Shown here: one piece after another, positions 56,411 to 64,000 of the stretch | How the letters are laid out: every line of letters starts with the position of its first letter | Position numbering within the stretch: position 1 is the first letter of the stretch | Origin: Myxococcales bacterium | Lineage (GTDB): Bacteria; Myxococcota_A; Polyangia; Fen-1088 | Assembly (NCBI GenBank): GCA_022184915.1 | Contig: JAGTJU010000001.1 | Span: 804,057-868,056 of the forward strand | DNA length: 64,000 bases | Reading direction: 5' to 3' | Notes under the pieces: model-generated | What the model saw: the letters and a program-made list of their open reading frames with translations, nothing else | Databases searched by the model: none | Told to the model about the DNA's origin: nothing | Program-made: the position numbers and the translations under genes

Positions 56411-58162
56411 ATGGTGGTTACGGAGAGCCTGCAGGGCTCACAAGGGGGTGGGGGCAGAAGGCCGTCTTTGTCGGCGCGGCTCTTGGGCTTTGCGCGCAAT
56501 CTGCAGAGCGCCACGACGTTTGGGCAGCTGCTCGACGTGGTGCAACGTGAGCTGTGGGAAGCCCTGGGCTACGAACACGCGTGGATGTTCGTGAGCGACC
56601 GGGAGCCCGTGCAAACGCTGCGGCTCTTGGCGGCCACGGGCGCCAACACCCAGGACGTCTGGGAGCATGCGCCGGTGCTCACGGTTGCGGGGGATGCGAT
56701 GCTGGAGGAAATGCTCAGCACCGATCACCCGCAGGTGATCGAAGATGCGCGCACCGACGCGCGCACGCAAAAGCCGGGTGGCCGCGCGCTCGACAGCCGC
56801 ACGATCGTGAACGTGCCGCTGCGCCTCCTGGACAAGCCCTTCGGGGCGTTGGGCACGGGCACGTTTGGCGAGGAAGGACCCCGGGTGCCGGGCCCCGAGC
56901 AGCTGGATCATCTGATCGGCATGGCCGGCCAGATCTCCGTGGCCGCCAGCCGCATCTTGTACGTGGATGGCCTGGCGCGCGCCGCACGGGAGAAGCAAGA
57001 GCTCGAGCGGCGTCTGATGCAAGCGCAGCGCTTGGAAAGCGTGGGCATGCTGGCGGGCGGCATCGCTCACGACTTCAACAACCTGCTGACCGTGGTGCTG
57101 TCCAGCGCCTCTTTGGCGAAGATGAAGATGGAGCCGGACGTCATGCCCGAGGTGGAGTCGGTGCTGGCGGCCGCAGAGCGGGGGCGAGGGCTGACGCGTC
57201 AGCTTCTGGCCATGAGCCACACGCAAAGGCTCTCCCTGGCGCCGATCGACCTCAACTCGCGCCTGACACAGCTCTTGGAGCTGCTCAAGCGGGTGTTGCC
57301 GGAGAGCATCGCTCTCGACTTCGTGCGGGCCGAGCGCCTGCCCCTCGTGGAAGGTGACGAGTCGCAGCTGGATCAGGTGTTCATGAACCTCTGCGTGAAC
57401 GCACGGGACGCGATGCCCGAGGGCGGGCGCCTCAGGCTCGAGACGGAGGCGGTCGTCATCAACGGCCGCTACGCGCGCATTCATCCCTGGGCCAAAGCAG
57501 GGCGCTTTGTGCTCGTGACGGTCTGCGATTCGGGCGTGGGCATGGCCCCCGAGGTGGTGGAGCGGGTGTTCGAGCCGTTTTTTAGCACGAAGAAGGAGCG
57601 CGCGGGCACCGGCCTGGGGCTGGCTGTGGCTTACGGCATCGTTCGCCAGCACGGCGGCATGATCCAGTGCGCGAGCACCCTCGGCGCGGGGACCACGTTC
57701 AAGGTGTATCTGCCCACCCTCGAGCGGCCCGTGAGCTGGGTGAAGGCTGAAGCGAAAAAAGCGGTACCCATGGGGGGCGAGCGGGTGTTGGTGGCGGAAG
57801 ATGATGCGGCCGTGCGCGACGTGGCGGTGCGCATCCTCGAATCGGGGGGCTACCGGGTGGTGGCCACCGAAAGCGGCGAAGCGGCGTGTGCCGCCGCGGC
57901 CATCGAGCCCTTCGACATGGTGCTCCTGGACGTGGTGATGCCCGGGCTCACCTGCGCGGAGACCATCGAGCGCTTGAGGACCCTGCGCCCCGAGCTGCGT
58001 TTCCTTCTGGCGAGCGGCTACACCGCAGAGACCAACGTGGTGGCGCTGCTGCGCGACGACGTGCATGCGTTCCTGCGCAAGCCCTACGACCCTGAAGGTC
58101 TTCTGCGTGCGGTCAGGCGCGTGTTGGATGGCCCCGCGCACGCCCGCCTGCCACCCTCCTGA
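56411..58162 (+). CDS. Hybrid histidine kinase: GAF, HisKA, ATPase, REC
   Basis: A 583-residue soluble signalling protein. A GAF-like sensor (about 25-185) is followed by a coiled coil with the H-box LAGGIAHDFNNLLTVV (His220). The ATPase domain shows the N-box NLCVNARDAM (Asn330 region), G1 DSGVGM (373-378), FEPFFSTK and GTGLGLAVAYGIV. A C-terminal receiver (456-575) has Asp464-Asp465 region, phosphoacceptor Asp507 in LLDVVMPG and Lys in FLRKPYDPEG. The IAHDFNNLL form is that of the DFNNLL class of hybrid kinases. It is convergent with the sigma-beta-helix gene, 41 bases apart, and divergent from the MFS gene. Confidence 0.93.
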   Translation: MVVTESLQGSQGGGGRRPSLSARLLGFARNLQSATTFGQLLDVVQRELWEALGYEHAWMFVSDREPVQTLRLLAATGANTQDVWEHAPVLTVAGDAMLEEMLSTDHPQVIEDARTDARTQKPGGRALDSRTIVNVPLRLLDKPFGALGTGTFGEEGPRVPGPEQLDHLIGMAGQISVAASRILYVDGLARAAREKQELERRLMQAQRLESVGMLAGGIAHDFNNLLTVVLSSASLAKMKMEPDVMPEVESVLAAAERGRGLTRQLLAMSHTQRLSLAPIDLNSRLTQLLELLKRVLPESIALDFVRAERLPLVEGDESQLDQVFMNLCVNARDAMPEGGRLRLETEAVVINGRYARIHPWAKAGRFVLVTVCDSGVGMAPEVVERVFEPFFSTKKERAGTGLGLAVAYGIVRQHGGMIQCASTLGAGTTFKVYLPTLERPVSWVKAEAKKAVPMGGERVLVAEDDAAVRDVAVRILESGGYRVVATESGEAACAAAAIEPFDMVLLDVVMPGLTCAETIERLRTLRPELRFLLASGYTAETNVVALLRDDVHAFLRKPYDPEGLLRAVRRVLDGPAHARLPPS

Positions 58163-58203
58163 CGAGAGGAGCCTGCCCTCCTGCGGGGCGCAAACGAAGG
58201 TGG

Positions 58204-60357
58204 TCAGAGCGCCGGGATGCGTGCCGTCCGCAGCGCGGTGTCTCGTTCGTCACGCGAGAGGGGTAGGCCGGTTCCTGCCGCTGCGAGCGGCCACAGGCGG
58301 TTTCTTTCGATGCGGTTCGTGGGGCAGGGGCTGATCTCGTTGGCCACGCGGGGATCCCCCGACATCTCGATGTGGGTGGCCTCTTCCGTGGCCGCCACGA
58401 TGACGTTGTCGTGCACATGGTTGTTGGCGGTGTCCTGGCAGGTATCGAAGCTTGCGGGCACGACCTCGCTGCGCAAGGGCCCGACCAAAACGCCCGCGGC
58501 ATGATGGGCGAAGACGTTATCGACGATTTCGATGTTACGGGACGACGTGATGAACACGGCGGGTTCGGGCGGTAGCGCAACGGCGCCGTTCGACCAAGCC
58601 TGATTGGCACGCAGAAGCCCTCCGTTGGTTTTCAGGAAGGTGAATGCCGCGCCCGTGTTGTCGTGGAGGCGGTTGCCGAGGCCAAGCAGGCGATGGCCTT
58701 TCACGCTGAAGATGCCCATGCCGCCATTGTGGTGGATGTGGTTGTTTTCCAGTCGGGCGTCGGGATGCAGGACGAGGGCGATGCCTCCCGATGTCCATCC
58801 ACGGGGCTTGCGGGCGAGTCTCGCGTGATGAAGCTCGTTGCCCAGCACGTAGGCGCCGAAGCCCGGCTCGAGGCGCAAGGCTTCGCGGCCGCAGGAGAAG
58901 ACCTGGTTGTGCTCGAAGCGATGATGCTCACCCGCCAGGCTCACGCAGGCGCCCGCGGCGTCGGAGAGCTGGCTGTTCCTGATCGTGACCCGCTTCGAGG
59001 GATTGATGACGGCCAGCGCGTAGAGCGGGCTGGCAGCGTGCCGCATGCGCAGGCCGTCGATGAGCACGTCGTGGGCCGCCACGCTCAACCAGCCGAGGCG
59101 CGTGGTGACCTCGATCCGATGTCCCTGCGGATCGGCGCCGAGAATGACCCGCCGCTCGTCGTCGAGCGCGAACTGACCTGGTCCGGGGGGGCTGTCGCTG
59201 CCCACCCGTTCCAGGGCTTGCCCATCGCGGAAGACCTGCTCGGGCCCAACGCACACGCCCGTGCGGTGGGTGACCACGCATGCGCGGTCTTCGTCGGGGA
59301 ACGGGGGCACCGTGGCGGCGCTGACGAAGCGGCCCTCCCGGGGCGTAAAGCGCGTCCAGATGTCGCTGCCGCGGATCTCCGCGCCTTCTGCTCCCAGGAG
59401 ATCGAGGGGCTTCGTGACGATGAGTTTTTCGCGGTAGAGGCAGCCGGCCTGCAGCTTCAAGGTCGCGCCCGCAGGAGCGGCGTCGATGCGGGCTTGCAGG
59501 GGGGCGCAGCGTTCGTCGGGGGCGCGTGCCGGGTCGTCTAAGGGGGAGGACGAGGCAGGGCGTTCCGCGCTTGCCTCTGCGAGAGCCTCGTCGGAGGGCA
59601 GGGGATCGAGGAACGAGGGCAGCAGGGCGCCCCTGCGGGCAGGAGCCTCCGGCGCGCTGGCCTCGGCGCCGCCGGGAAACCGGGCGGGCAAGAGGTGCAC
59701 CAGGGCAAGCAGGGCGGCCACCGTGCCGAAGAGCGGCAGCCAGCTGCCTTGCGAAGACGCGGTACCTGCGGCGGTTGCGGTGCGCGCGCGCCGCGGCCAC
59801 AGGGTCGTGGGCACGAGCGCGCGGAACACCGTGCGGAGCCAGGCGGTGGTGTCGCTCTGCCCGCGCCGGGCCAGCTGTTGACGCAGCCGATCGAGCGCCA
59901 ACTGGTTGCGCTTGCGCACGGTGGCTGGAGGCAAGCCCAGCCTTCCCGCGATCTCTTGCGGTTCGAGGCCTTCGTAGTACCGCAGCAGAAGGGTGCTTCG
60001 GTAGGGCTCTGACAGGCGATCCACTTCCTGAAGCAAAGCCGCCGCCGCCGAGGCGCGGTCCGCGAGCAGGTCAGGGGCGGGCTCTGCCGCGGGGGGCGAC
60101 ACCAGGGACTCGCGTCGTTCTCGCCGCACGTCCGTGCGCACGGCCATCCGATACAGGTTGCGCACCACACCGGCAAGATAGGCGCGCATATCGAGCGGCG
60201 GCGATACGGCCGGGGGCGGCCGCCGCAGCACGGCCAAGAAGGCGTCTTGGACGAGGTCCTCCGCTGCCTCGGCGTTGCGGGTCAGGTCCGTCGCCAGCTT
60301 CTTGAGCCAGCGTTGGTGCTGTTGCAGGTCCTCGAGGCAGAGCCGGTCGTACTTCAT
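58204..60357 (-). CDS. ECF sigma factor fused to a membrane helix and parallel beta-helix domain
   Basis: A 717-residue fusion in one continuous frame. Residues 10-75 are sigma region 2 (NAEAAEDLVQDAFLAVLRR, AYLAGVVRNLYRMAVR). Residues 105-165 are region 4 with HTH EPQEIAGRLGLPPATVRKRNQLALDRLR. Basic residues (RRAR) precede one membrane helix at about 205-224, which gives DNA-binding part inside and C-terminus outside. A Pro/Ala-rich linker is followed, from about 280, by a right-handed parallel beta-helix (PbH1/pectate-lyase-like): LQAGCLYREKLIVTKPLDLLG and repeated N-x-I-h-x-N turns such as ENNHIHHNGGMGIFS and NIEIVDNVFAHHAAG. No separate anti-sigma gene is adjacent. Such a one-polypeptide arrangement is unusual; the outer domain could sense a polysaccharide. 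Both sigma regions look intact. Confidence 0.85.
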   Translation of the reverse strand: MKYDRLCLEDLQQHQRWLKKLATDLTRNAEAAEDLVQDAFLAVLRRPPPAVSPPLDMRAYLAGVVRNLYRMAVRTDVRRERRESLVSPPAAEPAPDLLADRASAAAALLQEVDRLSEPYRSTLLLRYYEGLEPQEIAGRLGLPPATVRKRNQLALDRLRQQLARRGQSDTTAWLRTVFRALVPTTLWPRRARTATAAGTASSQGSWLPLFGTVAALLALVHLLPARFPGGAEASAPEAPARRGALLPSFLDPLPSDEALAEASAERPASSSPLDDPARAPDERCAPLQARIDAAPAGATLKLQAGCLYREKLIVTKPLDLLGAEGAEIRGSDIWTRFTPREGRFVSAATVPPFPDEDRACVVTHRTGVCVGPEQVFRDGQALERVGSDSPPGPGQFALDDERRVILGADPQGHRIEVTTRLGWLSVAAHDVLIDGLRMRHAASPLYALAVINPSKRVTIRNSQLSDAAGACVSLAGEHHRFEHNQVFSCGREALRLEPGFGAYVLGNELHHARLARKPRGWTSGGIALVLHPDARLENNHIHHNGGMGIFSVKGHRLLGLGNRLHDNTGAAFTFLKTNGGLLRANQAWSNGAVALPPEPAVFITSSRNIEIVDNVFAHHAAGVLVGPLRSEVVPASFDTCQDTANNHVHDNVIVAATEEATHIEMSGDPRVANEISPCPTNRIERNRLWPLAAAGTGLPLSRDERDTALRTARIPAL

Positions 60358-60435
60358 GTCGGGCCTCGCCGAGCGGGCGCCTGTCGCTGGACGCCGTCAA
60401 ACGAAAGGGGGCTCCTATCGTAGCACTCCTTGAGT

Positions 60436-60455
60436 ACGGGCAGGCAAGTGCCCGT
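60436..60455. repeat. 7-base inverted repeat between the Vps62-like and sigma-fusion genes
   Basis: ACGGGCA-GGCAAG-TGCCCGT. It lies 79 bases before the sigma-fusion start and 21 bases after the Vps62-like stop. Either an operator or a weak hairpin; no T-tract. Confidence 0.35.
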
Positions 60456-60475
60456 GAAGTGGTGTGCGCCGGGAC

Positions 60476-61699
60476 TCAGCCGCGGAGGGCCACGGCTTCC
60501 GGGGCGAGGCGCCGCTTCTGCCAGGCCACCGGTAAATGCGGGGTCAGCGGCACTTCCACCTGCCCGGGCCAGGTTTGAAAGCGCCGGGCGGCGTTCCAGT
60601 CGCGGTGGCGGCCAGGGTGGCTGGGCGGGTGGTCGAGGCCCAGGGTCGAAAAGGTGGGCAGGTTGCCCGCGACGTGGCGCTGGCCCAAAAAGAGTGGCCA
60701 GCGCATCCACCACAGTTCGGGGTGGTGGGAGGCCGTGACCCGGTCGGGTTCGGGCAGCATGACCAAACGGAACGCTTCGGGTGCCAAAAAGCGGCGGGGC
60801 GATCCAATCTTCTCCGAGGGAGAGAACCAGCGGTACTCCGTTCCCACACGACCGTAGCGGCCTGGCCAGGGGTAACTGCCGCCGCTTTGCGGCCGCTCGC
60901 AATGCCAGAGGTTCCACAGATCGCCTCGGCCGCCCACGAACACCACGGGATGGGCTTCGCGGGGGTCGGGCCCGCCGAGCTGAATCAGGCGCTCGGGCTC
61001 GTGGATCCACTCGTGAAAGTAATAAAGGTGAGACACGGGGGCGAACGCGTCCGCGTCATCGAGCGTGTGTGCGCCGCGCAGCACCACCACGATGTGCTCC
61101 CAATCGCCTTCGTGAACGTTGACCCAATCGTTGAAGGGATAAAAGAACCAGTACTGCAGGGCCAGCAAACCTTGCTTGCGGTTCAGCCAGAAACCGTGAA
61201 CGTGCTGCGTGGGGGGATAGGCCGCCGTTGCGGGTTCGTCGTTCTTCTGGATCGCGCGCCAGCGCCCGCGCCACGACAGAGGGGCTTGTCCCTGTCCGCT
61301 GCCAGGCACGTCGACGTAGTAGCGGGTGCCATCGTCGGGTGGGGGCGCATGGAAGCGCTTGGGGTCGCGAAGCTCGGCGGCCGTGAGCACGACGCGGCTT
61401 TGGCCGTTCCGCGCGCGCGCCACCATGGCGCTGCCATCGTGCCAGGCGTACGAGACATCCACGGGCCAGATGTCGGGATTGGCAAGCGCCATCGCGGGCG
61501 CATGGCGGCGCGCCAGGTGCACGAGTGCGTGGGAGTCTTCTTCGTCGGGTGAGAGGGGCGTGGGTGCCCAAAGCTGCGACAAGAGAAGGGAGCCAGGTGC
61601 CGCCCTGCCGGCGTCGATCTGGCTGGTGAGTCCCAAACCGGCGATCGCGCGCAAGAGGGTCCGACGGGATGAGCGGGAGGAGGGGCGCCGCAAGAGCAT
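60476..61699 (-). CDS. Tat-exported Vps62-related (DUF946-like) protein
   Basis: A 407-residue protein with a twin-arginine signal (SSRRTLLRAIAGLGL, about 10-24) and cleavage near AGRA-A. The core contains LALQYWFFYPFNDWVNVHEGDWEHIVVVL, the aromatic and HEGDWE pattern of Vps62/DUF946 proteins, then HPVVFVGGRGDLWNLWH and LYYFHEW with several His that could bind metal. Bacterial members are uncharacterised. A perfect 7-base inverted repeat lies about 95 bases upstream. It precedes the sigma fusion on the same strand, with 118 bases between them. Confidence 0.72.
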   Translation of the reverse strand: MLLRRPSSRSSRRTLLRAIAGLGLTSQIDAGRAAPGSLLLSQLWAPTPLSPDEEDSHALVHLARRHAPAMALANPDIWPVDVSYAWHDGSAMVARARNGQSRVVLTAAELRDPKRFHAPPPDDGTRYYVDVPGSGQGQAPLSWRGRWRAIQKNDEPATAAYPPTQHVHGFWLNRKQGLLALQYWFFYPFNDWVNVHEGDWEHIVVVLRGAHTLDDADAFAPVSHLYYFHEWIHEPERLIQLGGPDPREAHPVVFVGGRGDLWNLWHCERPQSGGSYPWPGRYGRVGTEYRWFSPSEKIGSPRRFLAPEAFRLVMLPEPDRVTASHHPELWWMRWPLFLGQRHVAGNLPTFSTLGLDHPPSHPGRHRDWNAARRFQTWPGQVEVPLTPHLPVAWQKRRLAPEAVALRG

Positions 61700-61794
61700 T
61701 TCGTTCTGAGAATCTTCGGTGGTTGATGCAACGACTAAATGCAGATCCAGCGAAAAATCCGCTCAAAATCGCTACACCCAAGCCGCACACGTGC

Positions 61795-61810
61795 ACCGTT
61801 TGGAAACGGT
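61795..61810. promoter_or_regulatory. Inverted repeat upstream of the Vps62-like gene
   Basis: ACCGTTT-GG-AAACGGT, 7-base arms with a 2-base spacer, about 95 bases before the Vps62-like start. Its size suits a dimeric repressor of the TetR or Xre kind. No regulator gene is adjacent. Confidence 0.4.
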
Positions 61811-61841
61811 CGAGCAACGGAACGTAACGAGAGTCCTCGCG

Positions 61842-62642
61842 CTATGAAGCTTTGCGCAGGCTCGAACGCGGTGACAAGGGGCGAGAGAAGGGGCGAAACG
61901 CGAAGACGAACTGCGCCAGGTAGCCGGGAGGTACGTCGTAACCGTACATCCCGTAGGCGGCGGGCTTGTGGCGCGGCAAATAAGCCGTGCCGAAGAGCCA
62001 GTCCCACAGCGCCAGCTTGGTTGCGTAGTTCAGGTGGCCGTCTTCGACCTCCTTGGCGTGATGCCACCGATGCATCTCGGGGCCGTTCAGCACGAACTGC
62101 AACCAACCGGCCCGCACGTTGATGTTGCTGTGGATGTACATGCCCCACACCGCGTCCAGCGTGCCCTTCATCAGCGCAACGTCGGGATGAGCGCCCAGGA
62201 GCACGATCGGCGCGAACTCGATGGTCTGGTTCACCAAGATCTCGAGGGCGTGAGAGCGCGAGCCCGAGAGCCAGTCGACGTCGGTTGTGCTGTGGTGCGC
62301 CTCGTGAAGGCGCCAGAGCACGGGCACCCGGTGCTGTAGGCGGTGAAAAACGTAGATGTAGAGATCGTGCGTGACGAAGAAGAACAGAAATTGCAGCCCC
62401 ACGGGCCAGTCGGTCACGACGTGCCAGCGGGACATACCGCTTGCGTCATCGATCCAGAGGATCAACTGGTTGATGACGAGCCCCAGCACGTAGCTCTGCG
62501 CGAAGGTGTAGAGCAAGAGGTCGCTCCAGAACTCGGGGCGAAACAGCCTCTGACGGGGCTCGTAGGGCAAAAGCCGCTCGAGCCCGATCAGCACCAGCGC
62601 CGCGACGACGATGAGCAGCGGGGAAAGGAGCGTCCAGGACAT
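61842..62642 (-). CDS. Sterol desaturase/fatty-acid hydroxylase family protein
   Basis: A 266-residue membrane di-iron enzyme with four or five helices and the family's His clusters: HDLYIYVFHRLQH (HxxxxxxxH and nearby His), HEAHHSTTDVDW (HxxHH) and EMHRWHHAKE (HxxHH). Members hydroxylate or desaturate sterols, fatty acids or alkylglycerols with O2. ATG 62642 lies two bases after the NeuB stop (TGAGCATG), so the gene is coupled to the sugar genes upstream. A lipid-modifying step tied to the glycoconjugate is an inference from this linkage. Confidence 0.9.
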   Translation of the reverse strand: MSWTLLSPLLIVVAALVLIGLERLLPYEPRQRLFRPEFWSDLLLYTFAQSYVLGLVINQLILWIDDASGMSRWHVVTDWPVGLQFLFFFVTHDLYIYVFHRLQHRVPVLWRLHEAHHSTTDVDWLSGSRSHALEILVNQTIEFAPIVLLGAHPDVALMKGTLDAVWGMYIHSNINVRAGWLQFVLNGPEMHRWHHAKEVEDGHLNYATKLALWDWLFGTAYLPRHKPAAYGMYGYDVPPGYLAQFVFAFRPFSRPLSPRSSLRKAS

Positions 62643-62644
62643 GC

Positions 62645-63547
62645 TCAGTTTGCGCCCGCCTCGGTGCCGCTCGGGACCCGGCGCAGCTTGCGGCGCATGG
62701 CCAGCTCGGCTTCGTACACGCGCTTGACGCCATCGCCCATCGAGCGCTCGATGTCCCTGATGTTCGACACCAGGCGCATGAGGCCGCCGATCTCCACGGA
62801 GGCGGCTTGGTCGGTGCCCCACATCGCCCGATCGAGGGTGATGTGCCGTTCCACGAAGGTGGCGCCCATCGACACCGCGGCCCACGTGGGAGCCAGCCCC
62901 GTCTCATGTCCCGAGTAGCCGATGGGAATGTCCGCAAAGCGTGTCTTCAAGGTCTCGATCATGCGGAGGTTCAGGGCCTCGACCGGGCAGGGGTATGCCG
63001 ACGTGGAGTGGGCGATGAGGAGGTTTTCAGGGTCGAGCACCGCCACGGCGTCTTCGATCTCCTTCATGGTCGACATGCCCGTGGAGATGATGAGGGGGTG
63101 ACCCGTGCTCTGCATCTTCACGAGCAGTGCGTGATCCGTGAGAGAGGCCGATGCCGCCTTGTAGCAAGGCGGAGAGAAGGTCTCGATGAAGTCCACCGAG
63201 GGCTCGTCCCAGCACGACGCGAACCAGGAGATGCCGCGCTCGCGGCAGTGCCGATCGATCTGGGTGTATTCGTCCATCCCGAACTCGATGCGGCGGCGGT
63301 ACGCGATGTACGTCATGCGGCCCCAGGGCGTGTCGCGCTCGAGCTCCCATTGATCGCGCGGCACACACAGTTCCGGGGTGCGTTTTTGGAACTTCACGGC
63401 GTCGGCGCCGGCCAGCACGGCGCCGTCGATGAGGCGCTTGGCCAGCGCCAGGTCGCCGTTGTGATTGATCCCGATCTCGGCGATCACGTAGACAGGCATG
63501 TTGTCACCAACAGACCGATCACCCAGCTTCAATACCCTCGTGGTCAT
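62645..63547 (-). CDS. NeuB-family nonulosonic acid synthase, lacking the SAF domain
   Basis: A 300-residue TIM-barrel enzyme that condenses phosphoenolpyruvate with an aldose. Motifs: VIAEIGINHNGD (PEP site Glu), GADAVKFQKRTPE, YKAASASLTDHALL, IISTGMSTMKEIEDAV, LIAHSTSAYPCPVE and GYSGHETGL, with FVERHITLDRAMWGTDQAAS (metal His). Typical NeuB, LegI or PseI proteins are about 335-350 residues and end in an antifreeze-like SAF domain; this one stops after the barrel. The ATG at 63547 overlaps the stop of the KdsC-like gene in an ATGA. Sugar specificity (sialic, legionaminic, pseudaminic or other) is open. Confidence 0.9.
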   Translation of the reverse strand: MTTRVLKLGDRSVGDNMPVYVIAEIGINHNGDLALAKRLIDGAVLAGADAVKFQKRTPELCVPRDQWELERDTPWGRMTYIAYRRRIEFGMDEYTQIDRHCRERGISWFASCWDEPSVDFIETFSPPCYKAASASLTDHALLVKMQSTGHPLIISTGMSTMKEIEDAVAVLDPENLLIAHSTSAYPCPVEALNLRMIETLKTRFADIPIGYSGHETGLAPTWAAVSMGATFVERHITLDRAMWGTDQAASVEIGGLMRLVSNIRDIERSMGDGVKRVYEAELAMRRKLRRVPSGTEAGAN

Positions 63548-64000
63548 ACGGACGCTCCTTTGAGGCTCAATATCCATTCAGAAAACTCGCGAAAAGCACC
63601 CTGTCCGCCCAGCGCCTGGGTCACCAGGTGAACGGCGGGCTTGAGCGGCGCGGCGGCATCCGCGGGTGCTGCCGTCAGGCCGTGTTTGGCCACTTCCTGA
63701 AGAAGGGGCAGATCGTTGAGATCGTCGCCGATGTAAGCGACGCCGTCGGCGGTGGCCTCGAGTTCGTCGAGGATGACCGGCAGCAGGTGCAGCTTGTCCT
63801 TGACCCCCGAAAAGAGCCTGACCTCGAGCTTTGCGGCCCGGAGCTCGACGAGGGGCGAGGCCTCGCGCGTGACGATCGCGCTGGCGAGTCCCGCCTGGCG
63901 CAGGCGCTCCACGCCGAGCCCGTCACGCCGGTTGAAGCGCAAGAGCGCCTCGCCGCCGGGGCCATAGTAAACGCCGCCGTCGGTCAGCACCCCATCGCAA
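63544..64000 (-). CDS. KdsC-like HAD phosphatase, partial (N-terminus beyond the window)
   Basis: The frame is open to the right edge. The visible part starts inside the HAD motif I as C-D-G-V-L-T-D-G-G-V-Y-Y, so the catalytic first Asp lies just outside. Motif II Thr/Ser is at SAIVTREAS, Lys at FSGVKDKL, and motif III IGDDLNDLPLL is complete. The length and Cap-0 layout match KdsC (KDO-8-P phosphatase) and nonulosonate-9-phosphatases. Next to neuB, dephosphorylation of a 9-phosphate sugar acid is the likely job. The stop overlaps the neuB ATG. Confidence 0.85.
   Translation of the reverse strand, partial: CDGVLTDGGVYYGPGGEALLRFNRRDGLGVERLRQAGLASAIVTREASPLVELRAAKLEVRLFSGVKDKLHLLPVILDELEATADGVAYIGDDLNDLPLLQEVAKHGLTAAPADAAAPLKPAVHLVTQALGGQGAFREFSEWILSLKGASV

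Noticed and set aside
56438..58141. A 567-codon minus-strand frame opposite the hybrid kinase
   Set aside because: It is the antisense of a gene with complete kinase and receiver motifs and has no recognisable domain of its own.

Overview
The window is high-GC bacterial DNA and most probably comes from a member of the Myxococcota. The evidence is a secreted von Willebrand protein ending in a MYXO-CTERM-like tail (Gly/Cys patch, one hydrophobic helix, Arg cluster), many MopE-type 'DNDCDG' calcium-site repeats, a PknB-type Ser/Thr kinase near an FHA protein, stand-alone histidine kinases and response regulators, and many lipoproteins and Cys-rich secreted proteins. Coding density is high. No rRNA, tRNA or CRISPR array was seen.

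Layout. 1-5.7 kb: a partial outer-membrane-type protein, an Amt ammonium transporter, a membrane-anchored Ser/Thr kinase, a glycosyltransferase/lipoprotein pair and an FHA protein. 5.7-10 kb: a spermidine-synthase-like protein, a discoidin-domain lipoprotein, a TauE/SafE permease and an ECF sigma/zinc anti-sigma pair. 10-16.1 kb: a complete nqrABCDEF operon for the Na+-pumping NADH:quinone oxidoreductase, with a possible 33-residue membrane peptide at its end. 16.3-18 kb: lysA and a DUF2845 protein. 18-24 kb: two translationally coupled MopE-repeat surface proteins. 24-27.3 kb: a phosphorelay cluster (LuxR-type regulator, sensorless histidine kinase, REC-HDOD protein). 27.5-31.4 kb: ddl, a POT peptide transporter and a LarA-like protein. 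31.4-36 kb: lipoprotein, OmpA-type protein, SMUG1-type uracil-DNA glycosylase and a GT-C glycosyltransferase. 36-44 kb: a glycan locus with a GH5-like/GH97 fusion, a frameshifted GH106-type lipoprotein and a GntP permease. 44-55 kb: an accessory stretch with a HEAT/RHH-like protein, a Tat amidohydrolase, an intact IS4-family element with its target duplication, an AAA/DUF4143 ATPase under a palindromic site, a lipoprotein remnant, SDR and methyltransferase genes, and Cys-rich secreted proteins. 55-61.7 kb: an MFS transporter, a hybrid histidine kinase, an ECF sigma factor fused through a membrane helix to a parallel beta-helix domain, and a Vps62-like Tat protein. 61.8-64 kb: a coupled KdsC-like phosphatase, NeuB-like synthase and sterol-desaturase-family gene set, cut by the window edge.

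How the parts fit. The nqr operon suggests sodium bioenergetics. The 36-44 kb genes look like secreted glycan hydrolysis plus uptake of an acid sugar. The NeuB/KdsC pair points to a nonulosonic-acid or related surface sugar. The strongest candidates for something undescribed are the ECF sigma-TM-beta-helix fusion at 58.2-60.4 kb, the GH5-like/GH97 fusion, and the paired MopE proteins, one of which carries a formylglycine-enzyme-like domain. Start sites were picked by reading frame, overlap with neighbours, family alignment from memory and visible Shine-Dalgarno sequences. No database search was run.
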